Below are positions 33,791 through 45,585 of a stretch of 64,000 nucleotides of DNA, in pieces. The stretch lies in contig CM057002.1 of assembly GCA_029891345.1 (NCBI GenBank), positions 20,908,295-20,972,294 on the forward strand. Reading direction: 5' to 3'. Position 1 is the stretch's first letter; each line of letters begins with the position of its first letter. The notes under the pieces were generated by a model. That model did no database searches. It saw nothing but the letters and a program-made list of their open reading frames with translations, and was not told where the DNA came from. The DNA is from Dryococelus australis. Taxonomy: Eukaryota; Arthropoda; Insecta; Phasmatodea; Phasmatidae. A program made the translations under genes and the position numbers.

Positions 33791-34227
33791 ACTCTCTGAC
33801 AAAAAAAAAACTGTCTACACACCAATGGCTGGTATCAAAGATTGTAGCATGTTTGTCTTACAAGCAAGGAAAAAAAAGAAGTATTTTACCTGGAGTTTCC
33901 ATTATAGCCTCTGGGATCACGAGTGCATACATGTGTGCATCCGTCATCATTAGGGTGTGCATAAAGTTAAATAATTCCCAACTGTCGCATAAAAGTGAAG
34001 GTCAGAGGGTTTCCCCCCCTGGGAAGTTTTTGATTTTGTTTAAAATAGTGATAAATATGCAAAAGTTGTGCCAAAATAGAATATTATAAAAAGACAACAT
34101 TTTACTTTATTCCTTAAAGTATTTATAGAAAACTCTATTGTGAAAGTCTGATATGTATAAATTTGAAATTGAAATGAATCATACCAAGGTCAAGCCTGCC
34201 CTGATACAATGGACAAATCAGTTTTGG
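33791..34227. other. Spacer, nothing recognised
   Basis: AT-rich. The string TCATTAGGGTGTGC near 33947 recurs at 35771, beyond the nested elements; I cannot say whether this marks a repeat. Confidence 0.35.
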
Positions 34228-35664
34228 TATATTCTGTTCATGGTAAAGTGAGTACTTTTTGAAGTGCTCTCATTAGGAACAATAGTCAATAAATATATTT
34301 TATCGTAGCCTTATGCTGGATTTACATTGGCCCGACAGGCATGATGCGACAGGACAGGTGCGATGTCACTGTAAATTGTAGTTGTAACAAAAACACTGTG
34401 GCGCGACACCAAAAACACTGTTTTGACCACTCATGGCTGAAAATACGAAGATGTCACAGACGGCCATCTGTGTTTTCACAAGAAGCAACTTGAAACAGTT
34501 GGAAAAAATAATATGGGGCAAACCATATCAATGTAGGATATTATAGTTAGGTTGGCATTCCAACCTGTTTTACTTTTGCCAAGTTATGTTTGTTTGCGTT
34601 GTTAATTTTATTTTGAGGGGGGGAAAAGGAAGCAGTGAGGGGATGGGGGCTTTAGTTTAACGTCTTTCGTGAGACGGCAATGGCATTTTGAGATGCATAT
34701 TCTTTTAACAGAGCACTGGAAAATTTGGCTTGTATGGAAATAACGTTCAAATTATTGTAACTTCGAAAATTTCAACTTCAATGAGAAAACAAAATGAGAT
34801 ACGTTGCTGTTAGAATTCGTACATATGCAGCAATACACACATGCACACTTTGTCTGAAGTTAACCTTACACTCATTGAATTGAAGATATTTAACGGTAAA
34901 TATACATGTAATATTTACACACTACAAGTGTTGAAAGTGCAGCTTTTTCAGGCACTGTTTGCAAAATCCGCAACCATTTGAACACATGTTTTACTATGGA
35001 AATACTTACAAGTTTATCTACTAAAATCACATTTGTTCGCAACTCGCATTAAATAATTTATTTGCAGAATCATTAAGTAAAACCAACACTGCACTCGTTT
35101 CATGAAACCACAGTTTTACGAAGCAGTACACATGTGCCGATTAATATTACAGTTCACTCAAGAAAACACATTACAGCAGTACCCACAACTAAGTATGCTT
35201 ACAGAAAGCAAATTAAAAAAAAAAAAACTACAGATAAAATATTCCAACAACACCAACAAGATAATATCTTTGCATGTGTATAACAAATGTGACCAACTTA
35301 ACAATGCCACTACTCTTGCAACAAGAAATTACACTCTATTGACACTCGTCATGTCCGCGATGTGAAGAAATTACGAATTAATTCTATTCAGAAAAGCCAT
35401 CGCACCTGAGATTTCTGTCACGTTGGCGTCACAAAATACTAGTGTGAAGTATAACTTCCGTCACGTCGTGCTCATCGTGTTGCGCCTGTCATGTCAATGT
35501 AAATCCAATATTAGATGTTAACTTTCAAGTCCGGTGAAAAATGTTTATTACTAGCCTGTAAATATCTATTTTAAAAAGTGAAGGAAAGATAAAAAATTGC
35601 TGATAGGAAAAAAGTAACTAGTGCCTCAAAAGTAGGCTACTCACATTGCTGTGAACAGCCTATA
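34228..35664. mobile_element. TATA-flanked TIR element copy E, interrupted
   Basis: Flanked by TATA on both sides (34228-34231, 35661-35664). Its ends (TTCTGTTCATGGTAAAGTGAG on the left; GTGAACAGCC on the right) belong to the A/B/D/H family. Without the nested element at 34314-35510 it would be about 240 bp. Confidence 0.65.
34314..35510. mobile_element. PIF/Harbinger-like element nested in E
   Basis: Bounded by TTA on both sides (34311-34313 and 35511-35513). The inverted ends TGCTGGATTTACATTGGCCC and TATTGGATTTACATTGACAT (right end, reverse strand) continue through GACAGGC. A 3-bp TWA duplication is the PIF/Harbinger hallmark. No transposase is found in its 1.2 kb, so it is non-autonomous. 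The interior includes a G-run (34616-34623) and AT-rich filler. Confidence 0.6.
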
Positions 35665-37259
35665 TTCCTCAGAATGTCTTATACTGACCGTGCTCTCAGG
35701 CATGCTGAAATTCCAGAATTTCAATAAATAAATCTCAAAGACCACATTTTAAATTATTAAAATATGCTGGTCATTAGGGTGTGCCTGGGAACATCCAGTA
35801 TGCACGCCTATGCATAAGTGCCCAAAAGAGCTCTCTGCAAACCAATTATCACTTTCTCTCTTTATGTTGTATTGTAATGCAAGCTCTTCCATTGTCAACA
35901 GAACATATTTATGCAGTCCTACTTATTTCTGAACACCTTCCAAAAAATTATCACACACAAATTAAAATATTGCACATAAAATCACTCTTTTACATATGTA
36001 CATCAGTGAAAGTTCTGTTACTTTATGGGTGAAATTAAAATGAAATTCTATCCCTCTTATTTGTTGCAATGATTTAAGTGACTGCAAATGTATTCCTTCT
36101 ACTTGAATGAAGAATTTGATGAGTCGCATACTGTTTACGGTATTAATGTTTCCTGTTATTTAATCTAAAATTTGCCTAATTCCAGCTTCATGTATGAACG
36201 AATAATGTGTAACTGTTCTACAATCTGTACACCTATCCTGGTCTTAAGTATTCAAATGAAACATGCTCAACCCAAGATGTACTGTACTAATTTATTTACT
36301 TTCACCCAGATGCAGACTGGGTCTGACATTTTTACAATTGTTATCAATAAACCATAGACAATTTTATTTCTGGACTTAAAACGAAATATGCCTCTGTATT
36401 CTAGTCAGCTATAGTTGTATGAAATGGACGAATGTCTTTCATGTACAATAAATTAAGTATATTTATGCTTTAATAGAAATTTGGTAGACCAAGGTCTGCT
36501 TGAAATTATGTATTTTGTACCACCTCTGTTACAATGATTATGAGAGAATACATAAAATTGTATATTTAACTGTTCTAGATAAATTTACTGTTAAATAAAC
36601 ATTTATGTAATTAACTTGTTTCTGAAATTTTTGCGATACCTTGCCACCTTGTAAGATAATATAGTTACTGAATTTGATATTTAACAACATTAATATCTCA
36701 TGTTCTTATACTTTGCAATTATTGTACATTTTTATATATATCGTAATAAATGAGATTTTCATTTATTATAGTTTTTCCCCATTCCTATACTACTTCTCCA
36801 AGTGTTTAATGAAATATTTTGCAGTCATACACTGAAGACGTATAACAACAACTTCAATGTGCTGCTTCAAGACTTCATAAAACAAGTACAAAATACCTGC
36901 AAAAGCTAAATGGGCCCGCTGAAAAAAATCATACTATTATTCACCAACCACTTAAAGATACATGTTACGGCTCTGTTCCATTAGCCTGTTGGCATGCAGT
37001 TTCTGAAATGTGATTGGCTCGCTTGACCTGTGCAGTGCAGACCAAGTTTACCAACTCGTTTGTTAACTCGTGGTCGGCAGCTAAATAGCAGCCAGTCGGC
37101 GGGGTGTACGTGATTCGCTATCAATAAATATATGGCAAATGAGCCAATGAAATAACAGGTAACATCAGCCAATTGTATCAGGGCTCTTAAGGTAAAAGTA
37201 GAGTAGCTTCCAATGTGCATGACTGTACAACAAGCACAATTCAAAATTTAGTATAGGCC
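35665..37259. other. No gene recognised
   Basis: AT-rich sequence with several AATAAA hexamers on both strands (36345-36760). It could contain a 3' untranslated region, but no supporting exon was found. Confidence 0.4.
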
Positions 37260-37715
37260 TATAGTCCAGTCAATTTCTTCTTTACAAATTTTTCCAAAGT
37301 CCTGCTTAAGTTCTACTTTCAGGATATTCCGCCATCCCAGGCAAACAAAACTTAACTGAATCTAGAAAATTACACCAAAGGGACAATGCACCACATTCAG
37401 TATAATAATATTTTGCAGGCAAACTATGTCTTACTATGAAGTATCACCTCATCCACTTTCTCACTGTTATATTGAAAATAATTACACAGGAAGTACTATA
37501 ATGTGTAGTTAAGTAATAAATAATATTTGAATTTAACCAAAAATAAGGTACTTTCTAGGAAACAACCAAATGCATCATACCATCGTATGTAGGTGATTTT
37601 TCAAAGGTTTGACGTGTGACAGTCCCGGCTGGTTGACTGTCCCTGTCTTGGGTGACTTACTGGACACTAGATGAGTCGCGTCTCAAGGTGGTTATTCGGC
37701 TCGGGGTACTGGGGC

Positions 37716-38625
37716 TCACCCGGTGTACAACACAGGCCTGGTCGACCGTCGACTTGGTAGGAAGTCGGGTTCGGCGAGTTTCACCTGGCGTGGAGCAGGT
37801 TTAGGTTGTGGCGCAGTAGGACGGCGTGATGGTTCGTTGAGTGGCGGTACTGCCCCTGTTCCCACCCTGGGTGGTACTCGACTGGGGGGTGGTGTGCGCG
37901 GGTGAGGTGCTAGGTTGCGGTTCTGGTGTAATGGTGGACCTTTCACCAAACAGTGCCTCCTGCACTATGGGGCGATATCCTTCCAAGACTTTGGTAGGTG
38001 GTTCGAACAAGTCCACTGGTGTGACGGTGGGTACATGTATGGTGAGTCGTCTCAGCAGTGCAGCCTGTTCATGTGGATTGAGTAATCCGAACACGCTAGG
38101 AAGGACACGTAGTCCCTGTGGATTTTTGGAGATAACTCTCGCCTTCTTGGCCTGTCTCTCAACTCCACCCCTACAGGTGTAAGTTATTAGGCATGCATGT
38201 TGGGGCTGCAGGAGTAGACAGTCAATGTGTGTGTGTGTCCAAGTGTGGGTGCCAATTACTGCCGCCAACACAACCTCACTCTTGACTCCTCCACCAGAGT
38301 GGAGAAGGTTCGAGCTGCAGGGAGTTGGTTGTGGAACTGCGCGGTGTTGTCCTGCTGGGGTAGGTTTCCCTGCACCAGAGCCCAACCCTCTCAGCACCAC
38401 AAAGTGAGTGGTGAGAGTTGAGCACACTAACCGGCGAACCGATTTCACCAGGAGCGTAACTAGTGTTATGGCTCTACCGTTCCTTGCACCAGGTGCAAGG
38501 AACGGGTCGCCTTCCAATATTGGTGAGGTGAGTGTCCAGTGGTCACTGGTCTCCCCGGACTCCAAGAAGTTCCCCTCCTCTGCATCACAAAGTGAGCGGT
38601 AAGCGACTATGAGCCGGCAAGCCAA
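37716..38625 (-). CDS. Unknown element-X protein
   Basis: An ORF of 274 codons (38625-37801). Residues about 1-110 overlap tandem-repeat DNA and may not be conserved. Residues about 153-228 form the block shared with copy 1 (GGVERQAKKARVISKNPQGL, ..LNPHEQAALL.., VDLFEPPTKVLEGYRP), followed by a Ser/Thr/Pro-rich tail. An overlapping frame (37949-37716) gives the proline-rich C-terminus ending EPDFLPSRRSTRPVLYTG, which parallels copy 1, so a frameshift near 37850 probably separates the two parts. I do not recognise the family. Confidence 0.4.
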
Positions 38626-38680
38626 CTTCCAAGGGACGTTATCCTAATGTCGTGGCTCTATCGTTCTCTGCCGGGGTAGA
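38395..38680. repeat. Two diverged tandem units of about 190 bp
   Basis: The order 'cacaaagtgagtggt ... cggcgaaccgattt ... gttatggctctaccgttc' (from 38396) is repeated as 'cacaaagtgagcggt ... cggcaagccaactt ... gtcgtggctctatcgttc' (from 38586). Both units lie in the 5' half of the element-X ORF or just before it. Confidence 0.6.
38477..38505. repeat. Perfect 14-bp palindrome arms in element X
   Basis: CCGTTCCTTGCACC, one A, then its exact complement GGTGCAAGGAACGG. The corresponding place in the second tandem unit (TTCTCT...AGAGAA near 38664) keeps a shorter hairpin with different bases, suggesting the structure itself is conserved. Confidence 0.75.
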
Positions 38681-39637
38681 GAATAGGTGGTCTTCCAAGG
38701 ACGTTCTGTTGTGTTGTACATGTAAATTCGGTACATTCAAACCCGGTCTCCTGTTGAGTCCTCCAGCTCTGATGACACAAGGAAGGAACTAGGAGTGAAA
38801 GTTCAGATATCTGGTAAGATCAGTGTTTATTGACCCTAAGGAAATAAACACAGATGGTAGTAGTACTCTCTCCCAAGTCCACACGGGCTAGGCGGAAGGT
38901 GAAACACCCTATCTTAAACAGGGGAAGGCGCCCTGGGCAAAACTACTAGGAGAGGCAGTAGCTAGTGCATGTTATGTATAATTAATCCTCTGGGCGAGCT
39001 CTACTCTCTGGGTCTCCATAAGGGACCGAAAGTGTCTCAGTGTGAAGCGCGTGATGCCGCTGGTTCTTCCTTAGGTAGCATAGGAGAGGATCTTCGGCCC
39101 CACAAGGTGAGGAGTGAAGTATTAGGAGAGGTATGAGCCTTGGCACCAATAACTGGAGCAATGAGAGCTCAGGAGAGAGAATCGAGAAGTGAAGCAGAAC
39201 CGACGATTAGGATGCCGGGACGCATCTCCTTTTTATACTCCTCGGCCATCCCTTCCTTCACTGGCATAAGGTGTCTAGAGAGGGGTTTAGCAGGTGCAAG
39301 CCCAGCACCTAGATCCTTGGTGCGTGCGGCACAGTGGAGAGCGGTGGGATCTACGCATATTACGTGTGGCGGCATCCTGCAGCACGCTGCTGTATTCGCC
39401 CCGGACCTCTTGCATGGTCTCTGGGGCTCATCAGTCGAAATAATAAATTATTATTGGACATCTGTCCCGACCCGGTAGATACAACAATCTTGCAGGTGGC
39501 GGCGGTATCGCGACTCTCTAGACAAACTGTCAGGAATGCAGTTGCACTGATGAGTAGCAGTCATTTATTAATATTGTAGATGACTTCATGCGTCATGTTT
39601 CATTAAAAAAAAGTGAAGAAACCACAAATAGGCTATA

Positions 39638-40575
39638 CATACACACTGCCAGAATTGATTTATATTGCATATGAAAGACAAAGACACATATTTTGTAACA
39701 CTATAAAATATTCAGTCAGAATTTTCTCAAATATATATTTAAAAAAAAAATCAGTACATATCTATTTTTAATAAAAATTTAATTGTGTTTCCAACCTGGT
39801 TGCTTTAGAAAGCAAATTCCCCCCCCCCCCCCCCAAAACCAATCCGCAAATACATTAAGCAATAACATTAGATAAATTACTCTAGTTGTATAAAATAAAA
39901 AATTAACAACAATGTTTACAAATATTATGAATGCTTGACGATGCTATGTAGAACCTACTGCTTCCATCCATGAGCAAGTGTCTCCGGAAGACTCCTATCA
40001 AAAAATAAAAAGTAAAAAAAAATTATTCACGTCTATTTCAGCGACAAAATTTAAATCAATTATTAAAAATACTTTTTCATACAACAATTATTATTATAGG
40101 TCTAACTCCCCTACTTGATTAAGGTTTTCTTGCCAAGTATGCTTTCTAGAGCATCCAGAATGGAAATATGTTTGATATTTGATTCAGTACATTCACTCTC
40201 TATTTATTTTTATCAGTTAAATATGGAAATTCTAGCTAATATTTTACAGTGTTACAAAATATAGGCATTGTTTTTTCACTGATTGAATTTTTTGGCTATA
40301 TTTTGCTATGTTATATTTCATAGATGATAGTCCTATCAAAATTTTCCGCATTACAAGAGTATAAACAACTGTTTACCAAACTTTCTCAAATAATTACGGA
40401 TTTACTTCTATTGTAGGCCTAATTACTGTTTTCTATTTGCAAAAGAAAAATAATAAGTGAATATTTAAATATGACCAACTATAGAAATTGCAATAACATT
40501 AGCTATCCAAGTCAAACTTCAAATAATTCATTAAATGGCGAGTCACACCCCGGTTGTGATTTCAATTGTGCTTAA
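39638..40575. other. No gene; poly-C tract at 39819
   Basis: AT-rich with a run of 16 C at 39819-39834. No exon or repeat border recognised. Confidence 0.45.
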
Positions 40576-40775
40576 CAGCTGGGGTCTTCAGCAGCAATGA
40601 GAATGAAGTGAGATGAAGATGGAGCAGCAGAATGCAACATGGAGAAAACTGAAGACCCCCAGGGAAAACCCATTGCTCAATGGCAACGTGCACCATGTTT
40701 CCCACATGTGAAAATCTAGGTATACTTTGGTGCGGTAGGAGGCCAGCAGTCTGACGCTAAATCATTGCAAAATAA
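40576..40775 (-). mobile_element. tRNA-derived SINE, degenerate
   Basis: Retains GAAGTGAGATGAAGATGGAG, GACCCCCAGGGAAAACCCAT and TTTCCCACATGTGAAAATC in the family order on the reverse strand. The tRNA-like head is poorly preserved. Confidence 0.6.
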
Positions 40776-41094
40776 CACTACAGTATGTGTAAACAACAGC
40801 AAACCTACAATAACTCAGTTGTAAGGGAAAATTTATAGTAATACATAAATTTTGTCTGGGATCCACATTTTGTTGTGAAAGTAACATCACCACTTTTCCC
40901 CAACAGTTAAATCATATACCATCACACTGAGAATGTGTCTCAATTAGCACAAAGGGTGCTCTCTTGTGCTCTCTCAACTACATGTCCCTACAGCAACCAA
41001 ACAACATTATAAAAAGGAGACATAATGCACAAGAACTCACAGGCTAGACACACACAAATAAACGTCATATAAACACATTTTCCTCACTTTCATG
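40776..41094. other. Spacer before gypsy element
   Basis: Nothing recognised in this AT-rich stretch. Confidence 0.4.
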
Positions 41095-42974
41095 TGAAGT
41101 CGGCTAACAGCCAGCGGTGCTAGAGCCCATGACGGCGCTCACATGTTACGTGTACTGAACGTGCGCAAAGGGGCCTACAATTTTGAACTTTTCTATAAAT
41201 GTTAATTTCAGGGTAAAAAGTGTTATATTGTCTTTAGTGTGTTTAATATGTCTTTAAAGTTCTTGTACTAATTTTAATTGTTTCGTTATGAATATTCAAA
41301 GTGCCTGTGGCACCGAGATTAAGAACACTTAATATTCTGGCATGAACGCCATAACAGAAAGACATAAAAATAATATTGAGATTCGTAACAAAATTATATA
41401 AATGTAAAACAATGTCTAATTTAATTTGTGCCATTTTATTTTAACTATAAAATATTTCAATCGGCGTGCATAGCACTTCCGCTTAAGTGAACACCGTATG
41501 CGGCCATCCGTGCGACGCTTGTATCTGAACAGTCTGTTGAGGAGAGCTGGCAAGGTAAGACAACTTTTGTTCACTGATGTAGGTTTCCATAGCCTATGTA
41601 GTTTACCGGTTAATCTTTGCTTGCGTATGTTTTGCCAGACATTTTCCCCAACATTATGCTCCCGCTTTACTAATTTCTTACACCCTTGTGGCATTTTTAA
41701 CTTAATCGAGGAGAAGGAGGAGAAAGATGTCGGAGAGGTCATGCGACCTGCGCATTTTGAATCAGATGGTATCTGCCTATGTTTATGGCATTTCATTATA
41801 ACTTCTGCATAATTGCTACATGCAATTTTAAGAGCTTTATTTTTGTGTTTGTATTTAAGGGTAGTTTTCATGTTTGAATATTTTACGGCAACATCACGTA
41901 TAACCACGTGGCCGACTGAAGCCAAGTCTTTGTATATGCCATCATTGCATTTTAAGAGTTTATTTATATAACATTGAATGTGCAATCATTTATTTCAGGG
42001 TTCTATGTATTTTCATTCAGGGTTTAATGTATTTTTCACGTAAATTGATGCTTTTTGTACCGCCATCAGGCATGTTACAAGCCTGTAACAATGCTAATCG
42101 TAAAAAGAACCATTTGCCAAACACGAATAATATTTTATCTGAATTTAGTTTGCAGTTTCCACGCAGAAATATTGCAATTTCACCTGCACCACATGGTCTG
42201 TTACGAACTTCATCCAGTAGCATCCGTGCCACCTAAGCTTGTTTTCACACATGTATGTGTTTATTGTGAATATTCATCTTGTGTCCCATTTTATTTCATG
42301 TCACATTCAAGGGTCTACGTAATTAGTGTACTTTGCAATTACTGCCGTCCCAGCTGGCTCTGTGTATAGGTTGTCACCACACTAACCACGTGCTGGAGGG
42401 AGAGCCCTGACGAGTTTGCATTAGAGTTGCCGAGTAATCTCTCATGTTAATACGTATTAAGGGTTTTCACTTGTAATTCACAGTGTCCTGTCTTAAGGGA
42501 AAAACCATCAGTCCATCCTAGCGGCTGTCGGCCCTCTTCCCTTGTGAAGGTTGTGCTTTCACGCACCTCAGTGAGAACATCCATTTATGCGTGCGCTAGA
42601 TTAATTATGGGTTGAGAGTACCCAAGCGGAATTGGCTAGTCATGAACGAGATAATAATAATTTCATTGGCACGTTGATGTATATGAACAATATCAATAAA
42701 AACAAGTCTACAGTGTACTCAATTTTTTTATTCAGTAGTGACAGTGTCCTAGCCACATTTGTTTTATCTATTGCTTATTCCAGTGATTTTATTAAAAGGT
42801 TAGTATTGCCAATGTGTTTGTAAGTACGCACAGGTGAGACAGACACACAGAACCCACAACATCCCCGAGAACCCTGAGTCTCAATAGTGTGGTGATTGGG
42901 AAGCACCGCTGGTGCCCAAATTACCAGTAAATATTTGTGTCATCGTTCATCTCGTGTCTCACCCAACGGCGTAA
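41095..42974 (+). repeat. 5' LTR
   Basis: Starts near TGAAGTCGGCTAACAGCCAG and ends TGTCTCACCCAACGGCGTAA. Aligns with LTRs at 13640, 46957, 48203 and, reversed, 56505-58405. About 1.88 kb. The last bases are TAA where other copies have TCA. Confidence 0.8.
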
Positions 42975-42976
42975 AT

Positions 42977-42996
42977 TGGTGTTCCCAAGTGGGGCC
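42977..42996 (+). other. Primer binding site, tRNA-Lys-like
   Basis: TGGTGTTCCCAAGTGGGGCC lies two bases after the LTR. It resembles the complement of the lysine tRNA 3' end used by several gypsy and retroviral elements, with a few mismatches. Confidence 0.5.
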
Positions 42997-43131
42997 AAGT
43001 GTGTTCATCCGCATCGCGTCATCCCTGTCAACCATGAAAAGATGGCACACACCACGCCTGTACAACAGTGAGAAGGCCTCAAGATAACCACGTCGGCAAC
43101 CGCGACGCCCGCAAACGCGAGCGCGAGTTAC

Positions 43132-44110
43132 TTGTACATGCCGATCGATCTATGCGTGCATTGTGGGAGATTGAGTGAAATTAACTTGTTTGAGCGAAGT
43201 ATGTGGGAACAACCTTTGTGTCAATTCATGTCCGACAACGTCTCTACGCCGTCAGAGAAATGCCTGTGCGCGCACACCGGATGTGACCGGGCGGGAACCA
43301 AGTGCGTGCAGTGCCAACAGTGAGGAAAGATTCGCATTTACCTTGCATAGGGCCTGCAGAGTTTACCAGCTACTGTGATGATGTTATAAACTGTGATGAG
43401 TGCCGTAAGACGAACTGTGCCAAGATCGCGCCACCACCAACACCAGAGGTGAAACTTACGCCGCCAGTAGTTGTTACTTACATGCCACAGGGCTTACCCG
43501 GGCCAGATCACAATGTATTACTGCCAACTTTCGCAGGACACGACTCAGAAGATCCAAGTAAGTTCCTTGCAGTGCGAAGAGAAATTGCGTAGGCATAACA
43601 TACATAGGGATGACTGGACTTAGGTAACTGCCAACAGGTTAAGGGGAACCGCTACCACATGGTGGAACTTGGTAAGGGACTATCGAGTCATGTGGGAGGA
43701 ATTCTGTGAGAAAGTGCTAGGTCGATTTGACACAGACAGAGATACTATACAGGCACAAGCCCGTCTGTACCATGAACAGCTACGTGAGCATGAAGGCATT
43801 GAGGAATTTATACAATGTAAGCTAGGCTTGTTCAAGCGTTTGAACCCAGGTCAGCCGACACGCGGCGTTTTGGAAATCATTGTGACATTGTCAACACTGG
43901 ACATTAGGCCGTATCTGAGACAGACAACAATGGCAAGTGTAGAACGGTTTACGTGCAGAGCGTGTCTGTATGAACAGGACGTGCAGCGGGACAGGCATAC
44001 CAATCCCCAAGATCGAACTTTCACACATCAACACCTACAGTGCTACCAGATGTTACGCCAATGTTTACACCCATGAGGCAGATCCACAGACACAGAAACT
44101 TCCACAACAA
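43132..44110 (+). pseudogene. Gypsy gag, broken
   Basis: Three frames in succession. The first (43132-43323) is short and Cys-rich (LCVHCGRL...CLCAHTGCDRAGTKCVQC), possibly an N-terminal zinc module. The second (43302-43592) has LLPTFAGHDSEDPSKFL, typical of the start of retrotransposon gag capsid. The third (43669-44076) has WEEFCEKVLGRFDTDRD and a helical capsid region GIEEFIQCKLGLFKRLNPGQ. A zinc knuckle is not obvious in the remaining frame. Confidence 0.7.
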
Positions 44111-44219
44111 CAGGGTAAATAGTTACCATGGCAAACAGATTGGTAAACTAAGTCGGGAGGTTGGCGAAACCGCACCTGCAAAAATCTCACCACTAAGTCG
44201 TATCAATCTGCCTAATGAA

Positions 44220-44591
44220 GGTGCAAAAGAGTTCCAAGTAACGGAGAGTACAGTACAAGCACTGCGAGTATGTGTAGAAATTGAAGGGAAAAATCTCACA
44301 GCTGTTATTTACACTGCCACTAGTCACAACTTTGTGCCTGAGGTCTTGATACAAGCGATAACAACTAGGGTGCCACCGATATGTCTGCAATTCGCTACCA
44401 CACACCAACAGGGAGAAGCAAAAAGTGTTAAGCACATAACGGTAGGAATCAGAGAGCTGTGTACCAAGTGCGATGTCTACATTGTGCCAGACTTGTGCAA
44501 AGAATTGATTTTGGGACTGCCATGGCTTGCTGACAATCACGCCGTGATAGAATCACACCTGAATTGTCTGCATGTGGGGACACGTGGCTGA
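44220..44591 (+). pseudogene. Gypsy aspartic protease, inactivated
   Basis: Within an open frame 44040-44591. The catalytic motif region reads VIYTATSHNFV: the catalytic Asp is replaced by Tyr and the Gly by Ala. The downstream ELILGLPWLADNHAVIE motif is intact. The fold is therefore recognisable but the enzyme would be inactive. Confidence 0.8.
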
Positions 44592-44657
44592 AGGACCGTT
44601 TACGTCACGGGACCAACACCACCAACACCACCACCACCACCACCAACAACAACTGCT

Positions 44658-45579
44658 GTGCTGCTTGCTGTCTTCGAGCACGAGGTTCTCGCCACACATC
44701 AGCAACGTCTCCAACATCTACTGGACCAGTACGCCAGTGTGATCCACACTGATGGGAAGCTGCAGCGCACTGACGTCATGGAGCATGCAATTGTCATAAC
44801 GCACGAGGACCTGGTGTACTCCAAGCCACGAGACCCAGGTATTTTATATTGCAGTGTCATCAACCATTAGGTATGTGAGATGCTCAACGATAACGTTATT
44901 GAACCTACACAAAGTCTCTATGAATCCGGTATTACACGTGCTCCAAAGAAAGATGGCGAATGACGATTTTGTCTCGACTTCCGCCCCCTCAACAGAATCA
45001 CCGTAAACATGCTGCGACCAGTCATAAACATGAAAGACACTTTGTCAACATTAGGACCAGCTTCAATATTCACATAACTTGATTTAAAGTCTGGATATTG
45101 GCAAGTGCCTATCCACCCACAGGACAGAAAGAAAACAGCCTTTACCACCCCAGATGGGACATAGATTTCAGTTTGTAGCCCTGCCATTTAGTTTAAAGAG
45201 TGGCCCTGCAATGTTTCAGAACTTAATGGTTAATGTATTAGATGGATTTATTGGAAACTTTGCGATCGCATAATTGGATGATGTACTTGTTTGGTCTAAC
45301 ATCTGTGAAAAGAACTTGCACTATTTGAACCTTGTGTTTAAACGTCTCGAATGTAATAAACTTACGTGTATAATGGAAATGTGTAAGTTGGGTATGAGAA
45401 GAAAGGAGTTTCTAGGACACTACGTAACAGCAAACGGACACGAACTGGAACAACAACACATCCAGGACATTCAAAACAAACCCACACCGAGATCACGTAA
45501 ACAAGTCAGGAAGTTTATTGGCTTAATTAATTGGTTAAGGAAATATGTTAAAACTTTTCCATTATCAGTGCACCGTTAA
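44658..45579 (+). pseudogene. Gypsy reverse transcriptase, broken
   Basis: The N-terminal part is 44658-44870. The central region to 45270 is read in several frames (for example FCLDFRPLNRIT-like near 44970 and AFTTPDG near 45140). At 45260-45285 the catalytic YLDD site reads stop-LDD: the Tyr codon has become TAA just before LDDVLVWSN. From 45274 the frame continues with EFLGHYVTANG and KQVRKFIGLINWLRKYV, the thumb/connection region. Confidence 0.85.
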
Positions 45580-45585
45580 ACTGCT

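Larger units (their letters stand above)
37610..39595 (-). mobile_element. Unclassified element family X, copy 2
   Basis: Exact limits are read by comparison with TIR copy A, which is the empty site. The element begins TGACGTGTGAC and ends CTTCATGCGTCA, so it has TG...CA termini with a short inverted repeat (TGACG/CGTCA), flanked by GGTT and TGTT, an imperfect 4-bp duplication. On the - strand: TATAAAAAGG near 39235, AATAAA near 38833, then a 274-codon ORF and a proline-rich C-terminus. The termini and signals fit an LTR (solo, about 2 kb) better than a DNA transposon, but an ORF inside an LTR would be unusual. Confidence 0.55.
37260..39637. mobile_element. TATA-flanked TIR element copy H, split
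   Basis: Reverse orientation relative to copy A. Left part 37260-37609 aligns with the reverse complement of A (CCAAAGGGACAATGCACCAC, then GGTGATTTTTCAAAGGTTT). The last about 40 bp of the element continue only at 39596-39637 (AAGTGAAGAAACCACAAATA...TATA). TATA flanks both ends. The 2-kb gap is element X copy 2. Confidence 0.7.

Noticed and set aside
37801..38602. Several + strand open frames opposite the element-X ORF
   Set aside because: They are antisense readings of a G+C-rich coding block; only the - strand frame is shared with copy 1.
41416..41985. 189-codon - strand frame
   Set aside because: It lies wholly within the 5' LTR, antisense, and is not open in the other LTR copies.
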